Below are positions 16,309 through 26,665 of a DNA stretch of 64,000 bases, one piece after another. The stretch covers positions 1 through 64,000 of the forward strand of contig NZ_JARZZP010000007.1 in NCBI RefSeq assembly GCF_029948085.1, given 5' to 3'. Below the pieces are notes generated by a model, which searched no databases, was not told the origin of the DNA, and saw only the letters and a program-made list of their open reading frames with translations. The position numbers were made by a program, and so were the translations under genes. Position 1 is the first letter of the stretch, and the number at the start of each line of letters is the position of its first letter. Origin of the DNA: Streptococcus taonis (GTDB lineage Bacteria > Bacillota > Bacilli > Lactobacillales > Streptococcaceae).

Positions 16309-17735
16309 TGTCGAAAACGACCGACTTTATTCAACAAGAAACCATAACTGGGATTGTTCCAATGACTAGTAAGGATCGGCAATATTCCTTCTGGGATCTA
16401 TTCTTATCAACAAGTGGTTTTGCGATTGCAACTTGGTGTTACACACAAGGAGCGTATGTTGCTCAATATTTGACCTTCAGCCAGATGTTAATCAATATTT
16501 TTAGCTTTAATATTATTTGGGTCTTTATCGAGTGTCTTCCCACCTTGTTTGCAGTGAGATACGGAATTGATTTATGGATTTGGCTTCGAGCGGTTTTAGG
16601 GAAGCGCGGAGTGGCATTTTTGTCAACAACTATCAGTTTAGCAAATTTTGGTTGGTATGCAGTTACTGCAAATCTTTTTGCCAGTTCTATGATTCATCTA
16701 GCTAATAATTTTGGCCTTGGACTGGAGAAGGGGATTTGGGCACCAATTCTTGGGACACTTTGTGTCTTATTAGGGACCTTGATTGCCCTTGGTGGACCGG
16801 AGGTTATAAAAGGTATTAATCGGTTTATGGTAATTGCTTTACTAGTTGTTGGATTGATTATCGTTGGAATTTGTTTTGTAGCAGTTCCGATTACTGACAT
16901 TATGAACGTTCAACCAGCAGTACAAGGAGATTTGAGCCCGCTAGAGCGATTTATGATTTCAGGAGAGGGGAATGTAGCGACTGCCTTTTCTTGGTCGACG
17001 CAAGCATTAATTTTACCACGTTTAGCAAAATCAGAACGTAGTGGGTATTGGGCTACTTCTTTATCTTATGGCGTGGTAGCACCATTCTTTGCTGCGACGG
17101 GGGGGGTTATGGCTCTAGCTATGTTTGTAAGAACAGGAGTTTACGAGAGTGATCCAACTGCGATGCTTTCAACCCTGAGTACTCCTACCTTTGCTCTTCT
17201 TAGTTTATTGCTAGTAGCTTTTGCAAATATTGGAACTCAAGGGACAGGATCCTATGTGAACTGTATGATTGTTAAAAGCGGTATGCCTAAGGTGAGCTAT
17301 AAACTAATGGTTTGGATTGCCATGATTTATGTGAGTGCGTTAACAATTTGGGGTGGCGTAGAAGAATATTTTGGTTCTTTTATCTCGCTTGCAGCTTATA
17401 TTCAAGGACCTATTATTGGAATGATTGTTGTTGATTATTTCTTGATAAGAAAACGGAAATTAGATTTACGATCAGCTTATTTCTTAGATGGACATCAGGC
17501 TTATGAGTTTACTAAGGGATTTAATTTAGTTGGTTTGTCTTGTGTATTCGTATCTCTGTTAGTTGCGGTACTCTTTGTTTACAATCCCCTAACTAAACAA
17601 ATTCAAAGTTCGATCTTCTTAATCACAACAGGTAGTGGCTTTACGGCGATTTTTGGTGGCTTCCTATATTGGTTGGCAAGCCTAACTCCATTAAAACACT
17701 ACATGATTAAAGACAGAGATCAAGTAACCATTTAA
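16308..17735 (+). CDS. NCS1-family (cytosine/purine permease-like) transporter
   Basis: This 475-residue protein has about 12 hydrophobic segments. The N-terminal FWDLFLSTSGFAIATWCYT, the FAVRYGIDLWIWLRAVLGKR loop and the ILPRLAKSERSGYWATSLS stretch resemble NCS1 permeases, which carry nucleobases, hydantoins or related compounds with sodium or protons. AGGAGG (16293-16298) sits at good distance from its ATG. Being last in an operon with a choline-kinase/cytidylyltransferase fusion, it may import the amino alcohol that enzyme activates, taking the place LicB has in the classic lic locus. That is inference from context. A hairpin follows the stop. Confidence 0.82.
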   Translation: MSKTTDFIQQETITGIVPMTSKDRQYSFWDLFLSTSGFAIATWCYTQGAYVAQYLTFSQMLINIFSFNIIWVFIECLPTLFAVRYGIDLWIWLRAVLGKRGVAFLSTTISLANFGWYAVTANLFASSMIHLANNFGLGLEKGIWAPILGTLCVLLGTLIALGGPEVIKGINRFMVIALLVVGLIIVGICFVAVPITDIMNVQPAVQGDLSPLERFMISGEGNVATAFSWSTQALILPRLAKSERSGYWATSLSYGVVAPFFAATGGVMALAMFVRTGVYESDPTAMLSTLSTPTFALLSLLLVAFANIGTQGTGSYVNCMIVKSGMPKVSYKLMVWIAMIYVSALTIWGGVEEYFGSFISLAAYIQGPIIGMIVVDYFLIRKRKLDLRSAYFLDGHQAYEFTKGFNLVGLSCVFVSLLVAVLFVYNPLTKQIQSSIFLITTGSGFTAIFGGFLYWLASLTPLKHYMIKDRDQVTI

Positions 17736-17743
17736 ATAAAAAC

Positions 17744-17776
17744 AAACCAGCACTTTCTATTGAAGGTGCTGGTTTT
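17744..17776. terminator. convergent bidirectional terminator
   Basis: AAACCAGCAC (17744-17753) and GTGCTGGTTT (17766-17775) form a perfect stem, between the ends of the transporter gene (plus) and the DUF975-like gene (minus). Confidence 0.85.
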
Positions 17777-17787
17777 AATCATTCACA

Positions 17788-18645
17788 TTAAACTTTTCTC
17801 CGCTTGATTTCGAGTAATCTTTGATAAAAGAAGAATTGACTACTATAGATATAAGGGAAAGTAGGGATGCTCGCAATTCCGAAGCTGATCCAGATAAGGA
17901 GATACCAAGGAAGTAGCTGTAAATCAAGTACGAAGCGTTGGAACTTATAACCTTTCATAAGGAAGCGACTGGTTTTGAGTACGCGACTTGGCTTGGCAAT
18001 TCCAATTGCAAGGGTATCACATAGGAGAAGCTCTACTTGGGAATAAGCGTAGTATTGCGGCAGATAGGCAATGGTTCCCAAAATCATCAGAAAGACGCTA
18101 CCAAAGAAGTAGAGTGCAAAAGTGAGCAGAAAATGTTCGATATCTGAATTGGTGACGTCTACGGCTGGAAATTCGGGATGAAGTTCTACAAATTTACGGG
18201 CCATGGCACTGCTATAGAAGAGCAAGTAGACACCAAAAAGATTAGGGATGCTCCACAAAAAGAGATAGAAACGCTTGAGCAAGAGAGTCAAAAAGGTCTG
18301 GGTGAAGAAGCGATTGTCAAGTAAGGACAGACTATCTTTAAAGGAAAGCTCTATCTCGGAAATTCTGTAAAGATTAATGGTTGTAAAAAGAGCACCAGCT
18401 AGGATAATAGAACTTGTAAATCCGACTGCTAGAGGAAAGAGTGAAGACTGGATCAAGCTCATCAAAAAAGTAAAGAAGGATTGCTCAAGAATCCCCTCAT
18501 CAAGTAGGGATAATGGACTTATAAAGCTGGATAGAATCAGGAAAATGCTTGGTAATAAAAAGACAAGCAATAGACGTGGATGTTCAGCTTGAAACTGTTT
18601 AGCTTGTTGACGAACTTCTTTTAAATCAATTTTTGGGTATTTCAT
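17788..18645 (-). CDS. DUF975-like membrane protein
   Basis: From the ATG at 18645 (MKYPKIDLKEVRQQAKQF) this is a 285-residue protein with about six hydrophobic segments after a basic, cytoplasmic start. It resembles the DUF975 group of unknown function. A longer reading to 18777 would overlap the tgt start on the other strand and lacks a good initiation site. An extended -10 (TGGTATAAT) ends six bases before the ATG on the minus strand, so the transcript would start at or beside the start codon. The gene is convergent with the transporter cassette and divergent from tgt. Confidence 0.78.
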   Translation of the reverse strand: MKYPKIDLKEVRQQAKQFQAEHPRLLLVFLLPSIFLILSSFISPLSLLDEGILEQSFFTFLMSLIQSSLFPLAVGFTSSIILAGALFTTINLYRISEIELSFKDSLSLLDNRFFTQTFLTLLLKRFYLFLWSIPNLFGVYLLFYSSAMARKFVELHPEFPAVDVTNSDIEHFLLTFALYFFGSVFLMILGTIAYLPQYYAYSQVELLLCDTLAIGIAKPSRVLKTSRFLMKGYKFQRFVLDLQLLPWYLLIWISFGIASIPTFPYIYSSQFFFYQRLLEIKRRKV

Positions 18646-18758
18646 TCTTTCATTATACCATAGTTCGTGACAGTTCCTGTTTTTTTTGATAGAATCATAC
18701 AGTATGCCCTTGGGCACAAAGTAAGAACTGGGACTGTCTTTCCCAGCTTCGGAGGTAA

Positions 18759-19904
<1,146 letters not shown>

Positions 19905-19922
19905 GATTAGTAGACCAAAGCT

Positions 19923-19952
19923 AAAATCCTAAGTTTTCTCTTAGGATTTTTC
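19923..19952 (+). terminator. tgt terminator
   Basis: AAAATCCTAAG (19923-19933) pairs with CTTAGGATTTT (19940-19950), followed by a T-rich run. Confidence 0.85.
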
Positions 19953-20036
19953 TTCTTTTTTTGATAAAATAAAGGTAGTATGGAATGAACATTAGATGGT
20001 TTTTTAACTACTCTAATGAACGGAGAATAAACTCGT

Positions 20037-21854
20037 ATGCGTATAAAATGGTTTTCCTTGATTAGGATTACAGGCTTACTCTTGGTACTCTTGTACCATT
20101 TTTTTCAGACGGTTTTCCCAGGAGGTTTCTTCGGGGTTGACGTCTTTTTCACCTTTTCAGGTTTCCTAATTACGTCACTTTTATTAGAAGAATTTGGACA
20201 AAAAGGTAAGATTGATATCTTAGGATTTTTTAGAAGACGTTTTTATCGGATTTTTCCACCGGTCGTTTTAATGATCCTTGTCGTTATGCCCTTTACTTTC
20301 TTGGTTCGGCAGGATTATATAGCCGGGATTGGTGGTCAGATTGCTGGTGTCCTTGGTTTTATGACCAACTTCTATGAAATGTTAACAGGGGGAAGTTATG
20401 AATCTCAGTTCATTCCTCATTTATTTGTTCATAATTGGAGCTTGGCTGTTGAGGTTCATTACTATATCTTGTGGGGCTTGGCGGTTTGGTTCTTGTCCAA
20501 GCGGGTAAAATCATCTGGACAATTAAGAGGTCTAGTCTTTCTTCTATCATCAGCTGTCTTTATCATCGGTTTTCTTTCAATGTTTATCGGTAGCTTTATC
20601 GTTTCTTCCTACTCGACGCTCTACTTTTCTAGCTTTACTCACGTCTATCCTTTCTTTCTAGGCAGTATTTTGGCATCTTTGGTAGGTGTTCGTCAAACGA
20701 CTACTCTTGTTAAGCGTTTAAATAATACCTGGGATTTGAAAAAGACCTTGCTAGTATTCGGGGCAGGTCTCGGAGTTTTGCTCTTATTGACCTTCTTCGT
20801 GAAATTCAATTATCTCTTTGCCTACTTGCTTGGCTTCTTGTTGGCAAGTTTAGCTGCACTTGCTATGATTCTTGCTACTCGAGTCTTGCATGAGAAAACA
20901 CCAAATATTGAGGAGCCAAGGGTGATTAGCTTCCTAGCTGATACCAGTTACGCAGTATATCTCTTCCACTGGCCGTTTTATATTATTTTCTCCCAATTAA
21001 TGGGAAATATACTAGCAGTGATTCTCACCACTATCTTTTCTTATCTCTTTGCAAGCCTTTCCTTCTATGTGATTGAACCTTTCATTGCAGGGAAGAACAG
21101 TAGCTTATTGCAAAAGGTAAAAGAAATTCCGCATATTCAACCAATCTTTGCGGGTAGCGTCGGATTTCTTGGCTTGCTGACACTGATTGTGATGCTTATT
21201 GCCCCCCAAGTAGGCGCTTTTGAAACGGATTTGATGGTAAATGGCCTCAATCAAGCCCAAACCAATATTACCCGTACGAAAACCATGGCGGATCAAGCAG
21301 AAGCAAGTCGCTACAATATTGCCGAAGGTGTATCCATCATTGGAGATTCTGTAACCTTGCGTGCAACACCTGGACTTAAAGAGGTTCTACCAGACGCTCA
21401 GACAGATGGTCAAGTAAGTAGAAATACCAAGCAAGCCAATGCTATTATGCTCAATCACAGTCAGAATAAAGTCCTCCCTAAAATAGTCGTTATTGCTACT
21501 GGAGTGAATAACCCTGAGGATTATAAGGCTGATATCGATTCTTTGATAACGAATCTACCCAAGGGACATCAACTTGTACTTATGACACCTTATGAGGGTG
21601 ATACAACTCAAGCAACTCAGCCTTATGTAGAACAGTATGCTAGCTATGTGCGTGAAGTGGCTCAAAAGTATCCTTACATTGAGGTTGCAGACTGGAATCA
21701 AGTATCTAAAGATCATCCAGACATCTGGAAAGGAACGGATCAGGTTCACTTTGGAAGTGATAATGCCAAACTAGAAGAGGGAGCTAAGCTCTACGCAGAA
21801 ACGATAGCATCAGCTATCAAGGCCTTGGCAGATAAACCTGTGAAGTCAAAATAA
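20037..21854 (+). CDS. peptidoglycan O-acetyltransferase-type acyltransferase (OatA/Adr family)
   Basis: This 605-residue protein joins an acyltransferase-3 membrane domain (about 1-390, ten or so helices, with LLYHFFQTVFPGGFFGVDVF near the start carrying the conserved histidine) to an extracellular SGNH hydrolase-type domain (about 420-600). The SGNH part shows VSIIGDSVTLRA with the catalytic serine, the ATGVNNP segment, and DQVHFG with the Asp and His. This is the layout of OatA and pneumococcal Adr, which O-acetylate MurNAc and give lysozyme and penicillin tolerance. The start is the ATG at 20037; GGAG lies 12 bases upstream, slightly far. A hairpin follows the stop. Confidence 0.88.
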   Translation: MRIKWFSLIRITGLLLVLLYHFFQTVFPGGFFGVDVFFTFSGFLITSLLLEEFGQKGKIDILGFFRRRFYRIFPPVVLMILVVMPFTFLVRQDYIAGIGGQIAGVLGFMTNFYEMLTGGSYESQFIPHLFVHNWSLAVEVHYYILWGLAVWFLSKRVKSSGQLRGLVFLLSSAVFIIGFLSMFIGSFIVSSYSTLYFSSFTHVYPFFLGSILASLVGVRQTTTLVKRLNNTWDLKKTLLVFGAGLGVLLLLTFFVKFNYLFAYLLGFLLASLAALAMILATRVLHEKTPNIEEPRVISFLADTSYAVYLFHWPFYIIFSQLMGNILAVILTTIFSYLFASLSFYVIEPFIAGKNSSLLQKVKEIPHIQPIFAGSVGFLGLLTLIVMLIAPQVGAFETDLMVNGLNQAQTNITRTKTMADQAEASRYNIAEGVSIIGDSVTLRATPGLKEVLPDAQTDGQVSRNTKQANAIMLNHSQNKVLPKIVVIATGVNNPEDYKADIDSLITNLPKGHQLVLMTPYEGDTTQATQPYVEQYASYVREVAQKYPYIEVADWNQVSKDHPDIWKGTDQVHFGSDNAKLEEGAKLYAETIASAIKALADKPVKSK

Positions 21855-21860
21855 TATTTA

Positions 21861-21892
21861 AAAAGTAGAGATGACCGTTCTCTACTTTTTGT
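21861..21892 (+). terminator. terminator of the acyltransferase gene
   Basis: AAAAGTAGAGA (21861-21871) pairs with TCTCTACTTTT (21879-21889), a few bases past the stop. Confidence 0.85.
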
Positions 21893-21971
21893 TTTTAGAA
21901 AGTATTTCTTAGAAGCTCAATCATTCTCTAAGTTTATCTCTCTAACCTATGCCAATATCCTCTTGCTCTAG

Positions 21972-22082
21972 GTTGTTAGCTCTCTGGGCAGTTTGGACCA
22001 ACTATGGCAATCTATATGCTTTCGTTTTTATGGCGAATCCAGTCTTGATTGGGAAAAACTTGCCAAATTGTCAGAATTATGA
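21972..22082 (+). pseudogene. possible C-terminal coding remnant
   Basis: After an in-frame TAG (21969-21971), this stretch reads GSLDQLWQSICFRFYGES followed by SLDWEKLAKLSEL and a stop at 22080-22082. The composition looks like real protein rather than random sequence. No start codon with a ribosome-binding site is present, and upstream the frame is closed. I do not recognise the family. It may be the tail of a gene deleted between the acyltransferase and the MIP18-type gene. Confidence 0.25.
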
Positions 22083-22117
22083 GAAAATAGGTGCAGTTTA
22101 CAAATGGAGGGAATGCA

Positions 22118-22459
22118 ATGAGAGAAGATATCAAAATCAATGATCGTGCTTTAGCATTAGGGGATCAAATCATTGACAAGCTAGAAAAAGTTTACGATAC
22201 AGATGTGGAACTAGATGTCTATAATCTTGGCTTGATTTACGAGATTCATTTGGACGAGGCTGGTCTTTGTACAATTGTCATGACCTTCACCGATACTGCC
22301 TGTGACTGTGCAGAAAGTTTACCCATCGAAATCGTGGCAGGCTTGAAACAGATTGAAGGGATTGAAGATGTCAGGGTTGAAGTTACCTGGTCGCCTGCTT
22401 GGAAGATTACGCGAATCAGTCGCTATGGTCGCATAGCGCTTGGTCTACCACCACGCTAA
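22118..22459 (+). CDS. MIP18/DUF59-type iron-sulfur assembly protein
   Basis: This 113-residue protein belongs to the DUF59/MIP18 group (SufT-like), which helps deliver iron-sulfur clusters to target enzymes. Conserved features are VYDTDVELDVYNLGLIYEI, the reactive-cysteine segment TFTDTACDCAESLP, and VEVTWSPAW near the end. The start is the ATG at 22118, six bases after GGAGGG (22106-22111). The cysteine segment has two cysteines (CDC) where the classic form has Cys-Pro. ilvD, a nearby Fe-S enzyme, could be a client, but that is only proximity. Confidence 0.85.
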   Translation: MREDIKINDRALALGDQIIDKLEKVYDTDVELDVYNLGLIYEIHLDEAGLCTIVMTFTDTACDCAESLPIEIVAGLKQIEGIEDVRVEVTWSPAWKITRISRYGRIALGLPPR

Positions 22460-22467
22460 AATATAAG

Positions 22468-22499
22468 AGCTCTCTGCTAATAAACAGAGAGCTGTTTTG
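22468..22499. terminator. bidirectional terminator
   Basis: AGCTCTCTG (22468-22476) and CAGAGAGCT (22485-22493) form a perfect stem between the convergent ends of the MIP18-type and VOC genes. Confidence 0.85.
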
Positions 22500-22502
22500 T
22501 TA

Positions 22503-22871
22503 TCAGATTCCTCTAACTGCGAAATAGTGTCCACTTGGATTTGCAAAGTTAAAGTTAGGGAAAGGTTGAGTACTGATCGGACTGGTGGTATCAGTTACTG
22601 CAGCTATGCGCTCGTGAAGACTGCAAAGGTCCGCTGATTCAAAGAGTAGGCTAGGTTTCATATCAACTACCTCTGGCGATACCTGACGAATAAAGTCTTT
22701 GGCGTAGACAGTAAAAGTCAGTGTACTGTCCGTGTGAGGTTTCATTTCAAAAGTTTCAAACCCCATAATTTCTGATTGATTAAAAACTTCAAAACCGATA
22801 GCAGACCAAAAGTCTCTCTCAGCTGCTATATCATCTACGTAGAGCATAATTCCTGTATTTTTTGAAAACAT
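22503..22871 (-). CDS. VOC (glyoxalase/bleomycin-resistance fold) protein
   Basis: This 122-residue protein has the paired beta-alpha-beta layout of the vicinal-oxygen-chelate fold: IMLYVDDIAAERDFWSAIGFE at the start, the typical first module, and FANPSGHYFAVRG at the end with the late histidine. Metal ligands expected in enzymatic members are only partly evident, so it may be an enzyme or a binding protein. GGAGAG precedes the ATG on the minus strand. It is a single gene between a shared terminator and ilvD. Confidence 0.8.
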   Translation of the reverse strand: MFSKNTGIMLYVDDIAAERDFWSAIGFEVFNQSEIMGFETFEMKPHTDSTLTFTVYAKDFIRQVSPEVVDMKPSLLFESADLCSLHERIAAVTDTTSPISTQPFPNFNFANPSGHYFAVRGI

Positions 22872-22940
22872 TGTCTCTCCTTCATAATCATAGTTAGAGC
22901 AATTATCTTATCACATTTCACGAGATAAGACAAAGGATTA

Positions 22941-22967
22941 GAAAAAGCAGTCATTTAGCGACTGCTT
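22941..22967 (-). terminator. ilvD terminator
   Basis: AAGCAGTC (22945-22952) and GACTGCTT (22960-22967) form a stem followed by T's on the minus strand, ten bases past the ilvD stop. Confidence 0.85.
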
Positions 22968-22976
22968 ATTTTCTAG

Positions 22977-24680
22977 TTATTTTTTACCAGATTGTTCCAT
23001 ATTCCAGAAATCTGTCACGGCACCACGTGATGCAGAAGATACGGTGTGGGCATACTTACCAAGGACACCACGGCTATAGAGTGGTGGCAAGGTTGTTTCT
23101 GCCTTACGTTTTTCAAGTTCTTCTTCGGATACGGCCATAGAAATTTCTTTAGTATCTTGGTCGACAGTGACGATATCGCCTGTACGGAGGTAGGCAATTG
23201 GTCCTCCATCCTGGGCTTCAGGGGCGATATGTCCGACAACCAGACCATAAGTTCCACCAGAGAAGCGTCCGTCTGTCAAGAGGGCAACCTTGTCTCCTTG
23301 ACCTTTACCAACAATCATTGATGAAAGTGATAGCATCTCAGGCATGCCAGGACCACCCTTAGGTCCAACGAAACGAACAACGACAACGTCGCCATCAACG
23401 ATTTCATCTGACAAGACAGCTTGGATAGCATCTTCTTCTGAGTCAAATACCTTGGCTGGCCCAACGTGACGACGAACTTTAACACCTGATACCTTGGCAA
23501 CTGCACCGTCAGGAGCAAGATTACCGTTCAAGATGATCAATGGACCGTCCGCACGTTTAGGATTTTCAAGTGGCATAATGACTTTTTGCCCTGGTGTGAG
23601 GTCTGCAAAATCAGCCAAGTTTTCAGCGACAGTTTTACCAGTACATGTGATACGGTCTCCATGAAGGAATCCATTCGCCAACAAGTACTTCATAACTGCA
23701 GGCACACCACCAACTTCGTAAAGGTCTTGGAAGACATACTGACCAGAAGGTTTCAAATCGGCCAAGTGAGGCACACGTTCTTGGATGGTATTAAAGTCTT
23801 CAAGTGACAAGTCAACATTAGCTGCGTGGGCAATGGCGAGCAAGTGAAGAGTAGCGTTTGTAGAGCCACCGAGAGCCATTGTCACTGTAATGGCATCTTC
23901 AAAGGCCTCACGAGTCAAGATATCTGAAGGTTTGATACCAAGTTCAAGCATTTTGACAACTGCACGACCGGCTGCTTCGATGTCTTCTTTCTTATCAGCA
24001 GATTCAGCTGGGTGAGAAGAAGAACCTGGCAAGCTCATCCCCAAAACTTCGATAGCAGTAGCCATAGTGTTTGCAGTATACATACCACCACAACCACCAG
24101 GGCCAGGGCAGGCGTTACACTCGAGACGTTTGACGTCTTCAGCCGTCATATCACCGTGGTTCCATTTTCCGATACCTTCAAATACAGAAACCAAGTCGAT
24201 GTCTTTACCATCTAGTTTTCCAGGGGCAATCGTACCACCGTAGGCGAAAATAGCAGGGATATCCATATTGGCAATGGCAATCATAGAACCAGGCATGTTC
24301 TTGTCACAACCACCGATAGCCACAAAGGCATCCACGTTGTGACCGCCCATAGCAGCTTCGATAGAGTCCGCAATGATATCACGTGACGTTAGAGAGAAGC
24401 GCATACCAGGCGTCCCCATGGCAATCCCATCTGCTACCGTAATGGTTCCAAATTGAACCGGCCAAGCACCAGCAGATTTGACACCTTCTTTAGCCAATTT
24501 CCCAAAGTCATGCAAGTGGATATTACATGGTGTATTTTCTGCCCAAGTCGAAATGACTCCCACAATCGGTGTTTCAAAGTCCTTATCTGTCATACCAGTC
24601 GCACGAAGCATGGCACGGTTTGGTGATTTAACCATGCTATCATAGATGCTACTGCGATGACGTTTATCTAATTCTGTCAT
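22977..24680 (-). CDS. ilvD: dihydroxy-acid dehydratase
   Basis: IlvD dehydrates 2,3-dihydroxy-isovalerate and the methylvalerate analogue, the third step of valine, leucine and isoleucine synthesis, using an iron-sulfur cluster. Cluster cysteines are visible in [15 protein letters not shown] and [19 protein letters not shown], and the C-terminal GRFSGGTYG loop is intact. I start at 24680 ([11 protein letters not shown], 567 residues) because GGGAGGG sits six bases ahead; the frame is open further upstream but without initiation signals. It is a single gene with its own terminator, apart from other ilv genes, as is common in streptococci. Confidence 0.96.
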   Translation of the reverse strand: MTELDKRHRSSIYDSMVKSPNRAMLRATGMTDKDFETPIVGVISTWAENTPCNIHLHDFGKLAKEGVKSAGAWPVQFGTITVADGIAMGTPGMRFSLTSRDIIADSIEAAMGGHNVDAFVAIGGCDKNMPGSMIAIANMDIPAIFAYGGTIAPGKLDGKDIDLVSVFEGIGKWNHGDMTAEDVKRLECNACPGPGGCGGMYTANTMATAIEVLGMSLPGSSSHPAESADKKEDIEAAGRAVVKMLELGIKPSDILTREAFEDAITVTMALGGSTNATLHLLAIAHAANVDLSLEDFNTIQERVPHLADLKPSGQYVFQDLYEVGGVPAVMKYLLANGFLHGDRITCTGKTVAENLADFADLTPGQKVIMPLENPKRADGPLIILNGNLAPDGAVAKVSGVKVRRHVGPAKVFDSEEDAIQAVLSDEIVDGDVVVVRFVGPKGGPGMPEMLSLSSMIVGKGQGDKVALLTDGRFSGGTYGLVVGHIAPEAQDGGPIAYLRTGDIVTVDQDTKEISMAVSEEELEKRKAETTLPPLYSRGVLGKYAHTVSSASRGAVTDFWNMEQSGKK

Positions 24681-24807
24681 TAAGTTCCCTCCCATTTCAG
24701 TTTTTACCATTATAGCACATTTTAAAAGCAATGAACAGAAGAAAATTCTTGAATTTTCAGAAAATTCAATACATTGAAATCTTCTTAAAAAATATTGCAT
24801 TTTTTTA

Positions 24808-24845
24808 TTGACATTTAAAATTAAAGTGATATCATTTAGATATCA
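24808..24845 (+). promoter_or_regulatory. SPFH-Arc promoter with tandem GATATCA operator
   Basis: TTGACA (24808-24813), a 16-base spacer and TATCAT (24830-24835) form the promoter. Overlapping the -10 are two direct copies of GATATCA (24828-24834 and 24839-24845), 11 bases apart. Ribbon-helix-helix proteins bind tandem half-sites of this kind, and one is encoded by the second gene of the operon. Confidence 0.7.
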
Positions 24846-24864
24846 AATGCAGGAGGTCATTCTG

Positions 24865-25872
24865 ATGACTGAAAAACTAATCAATTCAAAACCAAATGGT
24901 GTAGTAGCCTTGATACTTATCGAGTTGGCACTCGTACTTGGTTTCTTTATATTTATCATGGGTGCTGGTTCGGAAAACGTTTTTGGAATTATTATCGGAC
25001 TTTTATTAATCTTAATTTCAGTTCTAGCTCATGCTGGTTTAAAAGTTGTCAAACCTCAGGAAGCTCTGGTTTTGACCCTCTTTGGTAACTATACTGGGAC
25101 TATCAAAGAACCTGGTTTTTACTTTGTCAATCCCTTCAGTATAGCGGTCAATCCTGCAATCCACACCAGACTCGGACAAAGTGGCGATGTTAGCACAAAA
25201 TCTCCTTTTTCAGGAATGAAATCATCCAATGGCAATGATGTAAATATTGAAATTGGCAAGAAACAGATTTCTCTCAAAGTTATGACTTTGAGTAATTCTC
25301 GTCAAAAGATTAACGATTGTTTAGGGAACCCTGTTGAAATCGGAATCGCGGTAACTTGGAGAGTTGTTGATACAGCCAAAGCAGTCTTCAACGTAGATAA
25401 CTACAAAGAATATCTTTCATTGCAATGTGATAGCGCCCTTCGTAATATTGTCCGCATTTATCCTTACGATGTATCTCCTAATGTGGATACTACAGGTGAT
25501 GGGCAAGCCGATGAAGGAAGCCTCCGTGGTTCTAGTGAGATTGTAGCTAAACGTATTCGTGAGGAAATTCAAAGTCGCGTAGAGGACGCTGGTTTGGAAA
25601 TCCTTGAAGCACGTATTACATACCTAGCTTATGCACCAGAAATTGCAGCTGTCATGCTTCAACGTCAACAAGCATCTGCTATTATCGATGCACGTAAAAT
25701 GATTGTAGACGGCGCTGTAGGAATGGTTGAAATGGCACTGGAACGTCTCAATGAAGGAGAGCTGGTTGAACTAGATGAAGAGCGTAAAGCTGCCATGGTT
25801 TCAAATCTCCTAGTCGTTCTCTGTGGCAATCATGATGCACAACCAATTGTCAATACAGGAAGCCTTTATTAG
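24865..25872 (+). CDS. SPFH/Band 7 (stomatin-like) membrane protein
   Basis: This 335-residue protein has two N-terminal hydrophobic segments (about 10-30 and 38-55) followed by an SPFH domain: [32 protein letters not shown], then a helical C-terminal part ([20 protein letters not shown]). Such proteins form membrane-bound oligomeric rings linked to membrane organisation and protease control. The start is the ATG at 24865, eight bases after AGGAGG (24851-24856). An Arc-type DNA-binding protein gene follows after two bases, a pairing seen in other Firmicutes. Confidence 0.88.
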   Translation: MTEKLINSKPNGVVALILIELALVLGFFIFIMGAGSENVFGIIIGLLLILISVLAHAGLKVVKPQEALVLTLFGNYTGTIKEPGFYFVNPFSIAVNPAIHTRLGQSGDVSTKSPFSGMKSSNGNDVNIEIGKKQISLKVMTLSNSRQKINDCLGNPVEIGIAVTWRVVDTAKAVFNVDNYKEYLSLQCDSALRNIVRIYPYDVSPNVDTTGDGQADEGSLRGSSEIVAKRIREEIQSRVEDAGLEILEARITYLAYAPEIAAVMLQRQQASAIIDARKMIVDGAVGMVEMALERLNEGELVELDEERKAAMVSNLLVVLCGNHDAQPIVNTGSLY

Positions 25873-25874
25873 AA

Positions 25875-26075
25875 ATGACAGAAGCTAAAAAAAAGCAAAT
25901 CCCCCTTCGACTCTCGAATAAGTTATATGCTGCACTCGCATCATGGGCAGAAGATGACTTCCGATCAGTTAATGGGCAAATCGAATATCTTCTCACCGAA
26001 TGCGTCAAACAACGGAAAAAAGACGGAAAATACGTCTCAGAAACCATTGATGAACCCTTCGAGATTGATATTTAG
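25875..26075 (+). CDS. Arc-type ribbon-helix-helix DNA-binding protein
   Basis: This 66-residue protein has the layout of Arc/MetJ-class repressors: a short beta strand ([12 protein letters not shown]) and two helices ([22 protein letters not shown]), then a charged tail. Such proteins dimerise and insert the strand into the major groove. Its ATG is two bases after the SPFH stop, so translation is probably coupled. It is the obvious candidate to bind the GATATCA repeats over the operon promoter. A terminator follows directly. Confidence 0.82.
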   Translation: MTEAKKKQIPLRLSNKLYAALASWAEDDFRSVNGQIEYLLTECVKQRKKDGKYVSETIDEPFEIDI

Positions 26076-26078
26076 TCT

Positions 26079-26117
26079 ATTTTCCTATCCATAAGATTGG
26101 ATAGGAAAATTTTTTTA
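26079..26117 (+). terminator. terminator of the SPFH-Arc operon
   Basis: TTTTCCTATCC (26080-26090) pairs with GGATAGGAAAA (26099-26109), followed by a T-run. Confidence 0.88.
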
Positions 26118-26223
26118 TCTTTTTTTGTCAAGTAACTTTACTTTACAAAAAAGTTTTGATATACTATTAAAGTTGATGAAAATCAAACCTAACTGAATTT
26201 ATATCTTAAAAGGAGAAAACAAA

Positions 26224-26406
26224 ATGGCAGTACCTGCACGTCGCACTTCAAAAGCGAAGAAAAACAAACGTCGTACACACTACAAAGTAACAGCTCCATC
26301 TGTAAACTTTGACGAAACTACTGGAGATTACTCACGTTCTCACCGTGTATCACTTAAAGGATACTACAAAGGACGTAAGATCGCTAAAGCTGCATCAGCT
26401 GAATAA
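26224..26406 (+). CDS. rpmF: 50S ribosomal protein L32
   Basis: This 60-residue basic protein starts [19 protein letters not shown], the L32 signature. The cysteines of zinc-binding L32 are absent, so it is the zinc-independent form. AAGGAG precedes the ATG. It is followed 15 bases on by rpmG, with which it forms a small operon; TATACT at 26160-26165 is a probable -10. Confidence 0.97.
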
Positions 26407-26421
26407 TAGAAGGGAGATACC

Positions 26422-26571
26422 ATGCGCGTAAATATTACACTTGAACACAAAGAATCTGGTGAACGCTTGTACCTTACTTCTAAAAACAAACGTAACACTC
26501 CAGACCGTCTTCAATTGAAGAAATACTCACCAAAACTTCGCAAACACGTTGTGTTTACAGAAGTTAAATAA
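26422..26571 (+). CDS. rpmG: 50S ribosomal protein L33, cysteine-free form
   Basis: This 49-residue protein reads [20 protein letters not shown] and ends in FTEVK. It is typical L33 without the two CxxC zinc motifs. GGGAG precedes the ATG. The last codons (ACA GAA GTT AAA TAA) lie inside the attachment site of the mobile element that follows, and a second copy at the far end (36420-36434) encodes the same TEVK-stop. The element therefore replaced the gene's 3' end without changing the protein. Confidence 0.95.
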
Positions 26572-26572
26572 G
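26555..26572 (+). other. attL of the rpmG-integrated element
   Basis: ttacagaagttaaataag covers the end of rpmG. It matches 36418-36435 (ttacagaagtgaagtaag) at 16 of 18 positions in the same orientation, with the first ten bases identical. Confidence 0.8.
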
Positions 26573-26665
26573 GTTTCATTACATTTCAGTACATACTGAA
26601 AAACATTGATTTCATGCGATTTTTAAAACATTGAATTTCATTACAAATCATTTGAAATCAGTTCT

